A DNA stretch of 64,000 nucleotides from Halomonas sp. A11-A (GTDB lineage: Bacteria > Pseudomonadota > Gammaproteobacteria > Pseudomonadales > Halomonadaceae). This document shows positions 58,593 through 64,000 of the stretch, piece after piece. The stretch lies in assembly GCF_003182195.1 (NCBI RefSeq), contig NZ_QGTM01000005.1:62001-126000 (forward strand). The letters run 5' to 3'. The notes beneath the pieces were generated by a model. It was given only the letters and a program-made list of their open reading frames with translations, had not been told where the DNA came from and searched no databases. The position numbers and the translations under genes were made by a program. Every line of letters starts with the position of its first letter. Within the stretch, counting starts at the first letter, position 1.

Positions 58593-59012
58593 GTGTCCCG
58601 TCTGGGCTTCCCCCGCCGTCTGCGTCTGCTGACGGCCGGGGACTATCGGCAGGTCTTCGACAACGCGGTCTACAAGGTTCACGGCAAGGGCCTCATGGCC
58701 CTAGCGATTCCCAACGCCCTTGGGCATCCACGCCTTGGCCTGATCGTCAGCAAGAAGAACCTTCGCCGTGCCGTCGACCGCAACCGCCTCAAACGACTCG
58801 CCCGCGAATCCATACGCCTTCAGCAGCAGCGTCTGCCCGCCGTGGACATCGTGCTGATGGCCAGACGAGGCGTGAAAGAGCTCGATAACGAGGTCCTGCA
58901 TCGCCAGCTGCACGGGATGTGGCGACGTCTGGAGCGCGAGGCAAGCAAGGCCGCCGTCGACGACCAGCCAGGTACCGGGACACCCAGCGCGAACGCCAGT
59001 CAGGGCGGATGA
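58593..59012 (+). CDS. rnpA: Ribonuclease P protein component
   Basis: RnpA binds RNase P RNA and helps trim the 5' ends of pre-tRNAs. The 139-residue protein has FPRRLRLLTAGDYRQVFDNA, the RNR motif LRRAVDRNRLKRLARESIRL (about 54-73) and a DIVLMARRGVKELDN strand. The tail of about 25 residues after it is Ala/Gly/Pro-rich and unconserved. It starts with GTG, 13 bp after rpmH. A yidD gene would be expected to overlap its end but is missing. Confidence 0.95.
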   Translation: MSRLGFPRRLRLLTAGDYRQVFDNAVYKVHGKGLMALAIPNALGHPRLGLIVSKKNLRRAVDRNRLKRLARESIRLQQQRLPAVDIVLMARRGVKELDNEVLHRQLHGMWRRLEREASKAAVDDQPGTGTPSANASQGG

Positions 59013-59196
59013 CCGGCCAACCAGGAGTCGTCACCATGTCGAGACCCCTTTCCATGGTGTACCCCGACCCAGCCGGTATCCACGCCGAGAGTCCGTGTTC
59101 GGCATCCAGCCTGCCTCTGGCAGGCTTTTGTCTATCTCGGGCAGATGTTTTCCATCTCGCCCGCGGCAAGTTCACCACCCATCGGGCAGAAACCTC
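59013..59196 (+). other. rnpA-yidC gap without yidD
   Basis: The 184-bp gap is where yidD (about 70-90 codons) normally lies. No frame on either strand shows its conserved Cys-containing core (CRFYPTCS-like). A small hairpin CCTGCC-TCT-GGCAGG (about 59109-59123) followed by TTTTGTCT could act as a weak terminator or attenuator before yidC. Confidence 0.55.
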
Positions 59197-60885
59197 ATGG
59201 ACGTAAAACGACTCCTCTTGCTGATCCCCCTGGCGGTGCTCGCCTACCTGATCGTCGTGCAGTGGAATCAGGACTATGGCCAGGTCTCCCCTGAGCCCGA
59301 GGCCCCCTCCTTCACCAGCAGCCCGACCAACGGCGAGGCCCAGCCGGCCGACCCGGATGGCCTGGCCGTGCCTGCCACGCCCAGCGCATCGGGCGACGTC
59401 AGTCAGGCCATGCCCGGCGAGGTGAGCTCGTCCACCAGCAGCCGCGACCTGATCGCCGTGGTGACCGATGTGCTGGACCTGCGCATCGATCCCCAGGGCG
59501 GCGATGTCGTCTATGCCGCCCTGCCCCAGTACAAGCTGACGCTGAATTCGGATCACCCCTACGTGCTGCTCTCCGACAGCGAGAGCCGCAGCTACGTGGC
59601 GCGCTCCGGGCTGCAGCTCGACGGCCAGGCCGGCCGCATCGCCTTCACGCCGGAGCAGACCGAGTACCGCCTGAGCGAGGGTGAGAACCGCCTGGAAGTC
59701 GACCTACGCGCCGAGGTCAACGGTGTCGACATCATCAAGCGCTTCACCTTCGAGCGCGGCAGCTATGCGGTGGACGTCAACTACTACCTGGCCAACAACA
59801 CCGAGGCGCCGGTCACCGCGCGCTTCATCGGCCAGCTGGCCCGCGACAACAGCCCGGACCCCTCCAGCGGCGTGGCCCTGGGCATGAGCTCCTACCTGGG
59901 GGCGGCCTACTCCACCCAGGATAGCCGCTACGAGAAGGTCGACTTCGACGACATTCAGCGTGGTCGCTTCGAGAACCGTGAATCCCAGGGGGGCTGGGTG
60001 GCGATCATCCAGCACTATTTCGTCTCGGCCTGGGCGCCGCCCCAGAACCAGCAGAACCTCTTCTATGCCACCACGGACTCGCAGAACCGCAACGTCGCCG
60101 CCTTCGCCGGGCCGGTGACCAGCGTCGCCGCCAATGGCGAAGCAACCCTGGGCGCGACCCTCTACCTGGGACCCAAGGTGCAGGAGCTCCTGGAAGAGGT
60201 GGCCCCCAACCTGCGCCTGACCGTGGACTATGGCTGGCTGTGGTTCATCGCCAACCCGCTGTTCTGGCTGCTCGACAAGATCCATGACGTGATCGGCAAC
60301 TGGGGCTGGTCTATCGTGCTGCTGACCATCCTGGTCAAGGCCGCGCTGTGGCCGCTCTCCGCCAAGGCCTACAAGTCCATGGCCCGCATGCGCAAGCTGG
60401 GCCCGGAGATGCAGCGCCTCAAGGAGCAGTACGGCGACGATCGCCAGAAGATGTCCCAGGAGATGATGAAGTTCTACCAGAAGGAGAAGATCAATCCTCT
60501 GGGGGGCTGTCTGCCGATTCTGGTGCAGATGCCGGTGTTCATCGCCCTCTACTGGATGCTGCTGGAGTCCGTGGAGCTGCGCCATGCGCCCTTCATGTTC
60601 TGGATCCAGGATCTCTCGGTGAAGGACCCCTACTTCATCCTGCCGATCCTGATGGGCGCCTCCATGTTCGTGCAGCAGATGCTCAACCCGGCACCGCCCG
60701 ATCCCATGCAGGCGAAGATCATGAAGATGCTGCCCATCGTCTTCACCTTCTTCTTCCTGTGGTTCCCGGCGGGCCTGGTGATCTACTGGCTGGTGAACAA
60801 CATCATCTCCATCGCCCAGCAGTACGTGATCACCCGCAAGATCGAGAACGACCCCAGCGTCGGCAAGGGCATGAAGACCAAATAG
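59197..60885 (+). CDS. yidC: Membrane protein insertase YidC
   Basis: YidC inserts and folds inner-membrane proteins alone or with SecYEG. The 562-residue protein has an N-terminal helix (LLLLIPLAVLAYLIVVQW, about 6-23), a large periplasmic domain (about 60-330) and the five-helix core (about 345-545). MARMRKLGPEMQRLKEQYGD and LGGCLPILVQMPVFIALYWM are the coiled-coil and groove helices, and FFFLWFPAGLVIYWLVNNII lies near the end. MDVKRLLLLI is chosen as start; the open frame extends upstream without a site. Length is close to E. coli (548). Confidence 0.97.
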   Translation: MDVKRLLLLIPLAVLAYLIVVQWNQDYGQVSPEPEAPSFTSSPTNGEAQPADPDGLAVPATPSASGDVSQAMPGEVSSSTSSRDLIAVVTDVLDLRIDPQGGDVVYAALPQYKLTLNSDHPYVLLSDSESRSYVARSGLQLDGQAGRIAFTPEQTEYRLSEGENRLEVDLRAEVNGVDIIKRFTFERGSYAVDVNYYLANNTEAPVTARFIGQLARDNSPDPSSGVALGMSSYLGAAYSTQDSRYEKVDFDDIQRGRFENRESQGGWVAIIQHYFVSAWAPPQNQQNLFYATTDSQNRNVAAFAGPVTSVAANGEATLGATLYLGPKVQELLEEVAPNLRLTVDYGWLWFIANPLFWLLDKIHDVIGNWGWSIVLLTILVKAALWPLSAKAYKSMARMRKLGPEMQRLKEQYGDDRQKMSQEMMKFYQKEKINPLGGCLPILVQMPVFIALYWMLLESVELRHAPFMFWIQDLSVKDPYFILPILMGASMFVQQMLNPAPPDPMQAKIMKMLPIVFTFFFLWFPAGLVIYWLVNNIISIAQQYVITRKIENDPSVGKGMKTK

Positions 60886-60933
60886 CGTCGGCATTACGAC
60901 CCGGTAGCGGAGAGTACCTGCCGCACCTCCCCG

Positions 60934-60956
60934 GACCCCCGCCCCGCGCGGGGGTC
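60934..60956 (+). terminator. GC hairpin between yidC and mnmE
   Basis: GACCCCCGC, loop CCCGC, GCGGGGGTC is a perfect 9-bp stem, but only TGGCGTTTA follows, so termination would be partial. mnmE starts 55 bp later after GAGGAG, so some transcripts probably continue into it. Confidence 0.5.
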
Positions 60957-61011
60957 TGGCGTTTACGGGGGCAGAAACGGACAATGGCCCCGCCACCACG
61001 AGGAGTTTCCC

Positions 61012-62379
61012 ATGGCCATCCTCCATGATCAGGACACCATCGCCGCCCTTGCCACGCCCCCTGGCCGGGGAGGCGTCGGCATCATCCGCGTCTCGGGGCC
61101 GCTGTGCGCCGCGATCGCCGAGGCGGTAGTGGGCCGCTGCCCTGCACCACGCCGCGTCCACTACGGGCCCTTCCGGGGCGAATCGGCGGTGATCGACGAG
61201 GGTATCGCCCTCTACTTCGCCGGGCCCCACTCCTTCACCGGCGAGGACGTGCTGGAGCTCCAGGGCCATGGGGGACCGGTGATCATGGACCTGCTGCTCG
61301 AGCGCTGCGTAGCGCTCGGCGCTCGGCTGGCCCGCCCCGGGGAGTTCTCCGAGCGCGCCTTCCTCAACGACAAGCTCGACCTGGCCCAGGCCGAGGCGAT
61401 CGCCGACCTGATCGACGCCAGCTCCCGGGCCGCCGCCGAGAATGCCCTGCGCTCCCTGCAGGGGGACTTCTCGCGCCGGGTCGAGGCGCTGGTGCAGCGG
61501 CTCATCGAGCTGCGCATCTACGTGGAGGCGGCCATCGATTTCCCCGAGGAGGAGATCGATTTCCTGGCCGACGGCAAGGTGGCGGAGCGGCTCGACGGGG
61601 TGATGGCGGAGCTTTCGGCGGTGCGCGCCGCCGCCGGCCAGGGGGCGCTGATGCGCGAGGGCATGAACGTGGTGATCGCCGGGCGGCCCAACGCCGGCAA
61701 GTCGAGCCTGCTCAACGCCCTCACCGAGCAGGAGACCGCCATCGTCACCGATATCGCCGGCACCACCCGGGATGTGCTCCGCGAGCACATCCACATCGAT
61801 GGCATGCCGCTGCACATCATCGACACCGCCGGCCTGCGCGACACCCCGGACGCCGTGGAACAGATCGGCGTGGCACGGGCCTGGGCGGAGATCGAGAAGG
61901 CGGACCGGGTGCTGCTGCTGGTGGACGCCACCACTACCGACTCCCTCGATCCCATGGCGATCTGGCCCGAGTTCGTGGCCAGGCTGCCGGACCCGAGGCG
62001 GCTGACGCTGGTGCGCAACAAGATCGACACCACCCGGGACGCGCCCGGCATCGAGTTATCCACAGCCACCCCGGTGATCCGGCTCTCCGCCCGGACCGGT
62101 GCGGGTGTGGATAACCTGAAGAGTCATCTCAAGGCGGTGATGGGCTACAGCGGCACCACCGAGGGGCGCTTCTCGGCACGCCGGCGCCACCTGGATGCCC
62201 TGGACAGGGCGCGACAGGCCCTGGAGAACGGCGAGGCTCAGCTGGCCGGCTTCGGTGCCGGCGAACTGCTGGCCGAGGACCTGCGCGACGCCCAGCAGGC
62301 GCTGGGCGAGATCACCGGAGAGTTCAGCGCCGACGATCTTCTCGGCGAGATCTTCGGCAGCTTCTGTATCGGAAAATAG
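61012..62379 (+). CDS. mnmE: tRNA modification GTPase MnmE
   Basis: MnmE, with MnmG, adds the cmnm5 group to wobble uridine of certain tRNAs. The 455-residue protein has the N-terminal folate-binding domain ([20 protein letters not shown], about 10-29), a helical domain, the inserted G domain with [16 protein letters not shown] (P-loop, about 222-237), [17 protein letters not shown] and NKID, and the catalytic C-terminal CIGK. Two DnaA boxes lie inside its G-domain part. It is not followed by mnmG-rsmG-parAB as in Pseudomonas, but by rlmJ on the other strand. Confidence 0.97.
   Translation: MAILHDQDTIAALATPPGRGGVGIIRVSGPLCAAIAEAVVGRCPAPRRVHYGPFRGESAVIDEGIALYFAGPHSFTGEDVLELQGHGGPVIMDLLLERCVALGARLARPGEFSERAFLNDKLDLAQAEAIADLIDASSRAAAENALRSLQGDFSRRVEALVQRLIELRIYVEAAIDFPEEEIDFLADGKVAERLDGVMAELSAVRAAAGQGALMREGMNVVIAGRPNAGKSSLLNALTEQETAIVTDIAGTTRDVLREHIHIDGMPLHIIDTAGLRDTPDAVEQIGVARAWAEIEKADRVLLLVDATTTDSLDPMAIWPEFVARLPDPRRLTLVRNKIDTTRDAPGIELSTATPVIRLSARTGAGVDNLKSHLKAVMGYSGTTEGRFSARRRHLDALDRARQALENGEAQLAGFGAGELLAEDLRDAQQALGEITGEFSADDLLGEIFGSFCIGK
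62056..62114. promoter_or_regulatory. Two inverted consensus DnaA boxes inside mnmE
   Basis: TTATCCACA (62056-62064) and its inverse TGTGGATAA (62106-62114) are both 9/9 matches, 50 bp apart start to start. The first encodes L-S-T with codons TTA TCC ACA, of which TTA and ACA are rare in this window. They lie about 4 kb from oriC. Inference: a DnaA-binding cluster that titrates or reactivates DnaA. Confidence 0.6.
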
Positions 62380-62395
62380 CCGCGCCCTCCTTCCG

Positions 62396-63244
62396 CTACT
62401 CCTCCACCCACCAGCCGCTGCGATAGCTCCCCGGCGCGCCCAGGTAGGCCACCACGGGCGCCATCGCCGCGGCCAGGCGCTCGTCGAATCCCCAGGGCGG
62501 GTTGACCACCAGCATGCCGCTGCCATACATGCCGCGCTCCCCCTCGCTGGGGGCCTGCCGGATGAATTCGCCGTACCAGACCTTGCGCAGCCCCCCGTCG
62601 CGGAGTGCTTCCAGCAGCTCGCGATGGCGACCCGCCGGCAGCAGCGGATACCACACCAGCATCACCGCATGGCGCGCCTTGCGCATAGCCGTCAGCAGCG
62701 TCTTAGCTACCTCGAGATACTCCTCCTTGCGCTCGTAGCTGGGGTCGATCAGCACGCCGAGTCTCGGCGTCTTGACCGGCAGCCGCTGAAGCAGCCCCTT
62801 GAGGCCATCGCCATGGATCCGCTGGGCGGCCGCCGGGAAGGGCTGCTGGCTCAGGTGCTCGTGCTCACCGGGGTGCAGCTCGAAGAGCCACTGCTGGTCC
62901 TGGGCCCTCAGCCGATGGCCCATCCACCAGGGGGAACCGGGGTAGTGGGTCAGCCGCGAAGGGTCTGACTGGGCACTCGCCAGGGCCGCCAGCCAATCGC
63001 CCAGCAGCGGTTCGCTGGCCAGCGCCTGGCGGGCCTTCCAGAGCGGGATGACCCCATCCCGGTACTCCTGCAGCCGGGAGGTCTCGGCGGCATCGAGGGG
63101 ATAGAGGCCGCGACCGGCATGGGTATCGATGTACGTAATCGAAGAATCTTTACGTAAAAGATGATCGATGACCGCATGCAGGGTCAGGTGCTTGTGGACG
63201 TCGGCGAAATTGCCGGCGTGGTAGGCGTGCTGATAGGAAAGCAT
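62396..63244 (-). CDS. rlmJ: 23S rRNA (adenine2030-N6)-methyltransferase RlmJ
   Basis: RlmJ methylates A2030 of 23S rRNA. The 282-residue protein (E. coli 280) begins MLSYQHAYHAGNFADVHKHL, has the S-adenosylmethionine loop YIDTHAGRGLY (about 43-53), YPGSPWWMGHRLRAQDQQWL and the catalytic DPSYERKEEY (DPPY-like, about 165-174). The ATG at 63244 matches the family; a TTG eight codons upstream is possible. It converges on mnmE with 16 bp between. Confidence 0.95.
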   Translation of the reverse strand: MLSYQHAYHAGNFADVHKHLTLHAVIDHLLRKDSSITYIDTHAGRGLYPLDAAETSRLQEYRDGVIPLWKARQALASEPLLGDWLAALASAQSDPSRLTHYPGSPWWMGHRLRAQDQQWLFELHPGEHEHLSQQPFPAAAQRIHGDGLKGLLQRLPVKTPRLGVLIDPSYERKEEYLEVAKTLLTAMRKARHAVMLVWYPLLPAGRHRELLEALRDGGLRKVWYGEFIRQAPSEGERGMYGSGMLVVNPPWGFDERLAAAMAPVVAYLGAPGSYRSGWWVEE

Positions 63245-63280
63245 GGATGGGGTTTGGCGACTCGGCAAGGACGGGACAAG

Positions 63281-63314
63281 GAAAAGGGGCCTGCCGCTTC
63301 AGGCGGCAGGCCCC
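63281..63314 (-). terminator. Terminator after the OmpA-like lipoprotein gene
   Basis: A perfect 12-bp stem GGGGCCTGCCGC / GCGGCAGGCCCC with a 5-base loop. On the minus strand it is followed by TTTTCCTTG, so it ends the lipoprotein transcript 30 bp after its stop and before rlmJ. Confidence 0.85.
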
Positions 63315-63343
63315 ACTGTGGCACTCGGCGGGCTCGCCTGGCC

Positions 63344-64000
63344 TTACTGGAACTGGCTCTCGATGGGTGACAGGGTGATCTCGACGCGACGGTTCTGGGC
63401 GCGCCCCTCCTCGGTGGCGTTGCTGGCCACGGGCTGGGTCTGACCATAGCCGGTCATGTAGAGGCGATTGCGCGAGACGCCCGCTTGGGCCAGGTAGTTG
63501 CCGACGGATTCGGCGCGACGCTCGGAGAGACGCTGGTTGTAGTCGGCGTTGCCGGTGCTGTCGGTGTGACCGGCGATGTTGACCCGGGTATCGGTGTACT
63601 GGGTCAGGATCGACGCCACGTCGTTGAGGGCGTTGCGAGCGCTCATGGTCAGTTCGCTGGAGTCGAAGCCGAAGGTCACGCTGCTCGGCATGTTGAGCAC
63701 GATATCGTCGCCGCGACGATCGACCTCGATGCCAGTACCGCGGGTGCTCTGGCGCAGCTCCTCCTCCTGGCGATCCATGTAGGCGCCGATGCCGGCACCG
63801 GCGGCGGCGCCCACGGCGGCACCGATCAGCGCGCGATCACGGCGGCTGGTGCTGCCGTCACCGCTCAGTGCGCCCGCGGCGGCCCCCACGGCGGCCCCGA
63901 TGGCGGCACCCGTGCCGGTCTGGCTGCGCTGGGTCTGGCCGGAATAGGGGTCGGTCGTGGCGCAGCCCACCAGCAGGGCAGCGGCGGCAAGCGGGACAAA
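63344..64000 (-). CDS. OmpA-family lipoprotein, YiaD-like (5' end outside window)
   Basis: The visible 219 codons start inside a signal peptide (FVPLAAAALLVGC): the lipobox LLVGC gives a lipidated Cys, so the true start lies beyond the window end. Two glycine-zipper stretches (GTGAAIGAAVGAAAGAL and LIGAAVGAAAGAGIGAYM, about 20-65 of the mature form) precede a C-terminal OmpA peptidoglycan-binding domain with NIAGHTDSTGNADYNQRLSE and RRAESVGNYL. Residues TFGFDSSEL mark the domain start. The layout equals E. coli YiaD, an envelope lipoprotein. The first ATG-like codon within the ORF is a GTG inside the signal peptide, not the start. Confidence 0.9.
   Translation of the reverse strand, partial: FVPLAAAALLVGCATTDPYSGQTQRSQTGTGAAIGAAVGAAAGALSGDGSTSRRDRALIGAAVGAAAGAGIGAYMDRQEEELRQSTRGTGIEVDRRGDDIVLNMPSSVTFGFDSSELTMSARNALNDVASILTQYTDTRVNIAGHTDSTGNADYNQRLSERRAESVGNYLAQAGVSRNRLYMTGYGQTQPVASNATEEGRAQNRRVEITLSPIESQFQ

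Noticed and set aside
58919..59206. 95-codon ORF in the rnpA-yidC gap as a possible yidD
   Set aside because: Sequence lacks the YidD Cys-containing core and mostly overlaps rnpA in another frame.

Overview
The window is a GC-rich, densely packed stretch of gammaproteobacterial chromosome containing the replication origin. Gene content and order suggest a Halomonas-type (Halomonadaceae / Oceanospirillales) organism. Pointers are the dnaA-dnaN-recF-gyrB / rpmH-rnpA-yidC-mnmE origin block, the ygfB-pepP-ubiH-ubiI / zapA-6S RNA-fthF block, glyQS, a Kdo/heptose LPS-core cluster, and Pseudomonas-like rsmE-gshB-tonB-yqgE-ruvX. Taxonomy is inferred from protein similarity by memory, not from a search.

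Layout. 0.2-2.3 kb: nitrogen sensing (glnK-amtB-glnK) behind a sigma-54 promoter with two NtrC sites. 2.4-4.3 kb: ferredoxin-NADP reductase and a divergent LysR regulator. 4.3-16 kb: host-attachment protein, small membrane proteins, heme (hemE), riboflavin (ribA), isoprenoid (dxs-ispA with xseB), serine (serA), a crotonase-fold protein flanked by two tandem repeats, an IclR regulator, pyrB and an unknown membrane protein. 16-21.7 kb: ruvX, yqgE, tonB-like, gshB, cvfB-like, rsmE, secB, yibN, all on the minus strand. 22-26 kb: gpmI-envC-ctp. 26-32 kb: ubiI-ubiH-pepP-ygfB opposite zapA-ssrS-fthF. 32-35 kb: a 31-residue membrane peptide gene, ilvA and rpiA. 35-47.5 kb: LPS inner-core genes (waaA, hldE, three GT9 enzymes, kdkA, GT4, WaaE-like GT2, an OpgB-like sulfatase-fold transferase, waaF, hldD). 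47.5-51.4 kb: glyQS and gmhB. 50.6-54.7 kb: five ParB-binding parS palindromes in and around gmhB, gyrB and recF. 51.6-62.4 kb: the origin region with oriC at about 57.9-58.4 kb, from which both gene blocks are transcribed outward. 62.4-64 kb: rlmJ and an OmpA/YiaD-like lipoprotein cut by the window end.

The genes work as standard housekeeping modules. The heptose enzymes (gmhB, hldE, hldD) supply ADP-heptose to WaaF and the GT9 enzymes. WaaA and KdkA build and phosphorylate the Kdo anchor. dxs-ispA feed isoprenoids to quinone synthesis, which uses ubiH and ubiI. No phage, insertion sequence, CRISPR array, rRNA or tRNA gene was seen, and no wholly new system stands out. The most notable signals are regulatory sites embedded in coding DNA: a perfect parS inside recF, a second parS-like site forming the recF C-terminus, two inverted consensus DnaA boxes inside mnmE (one using rare codons), and a DnaA box over the -35 of dnaA. 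Unusual small-scale items are the two tandem repeats around the crotonase gene, a perfect 24-bp inverted repeat beside the mini-protein gene, divergent genes whose start codons share one CATG, and the lack of yidD.
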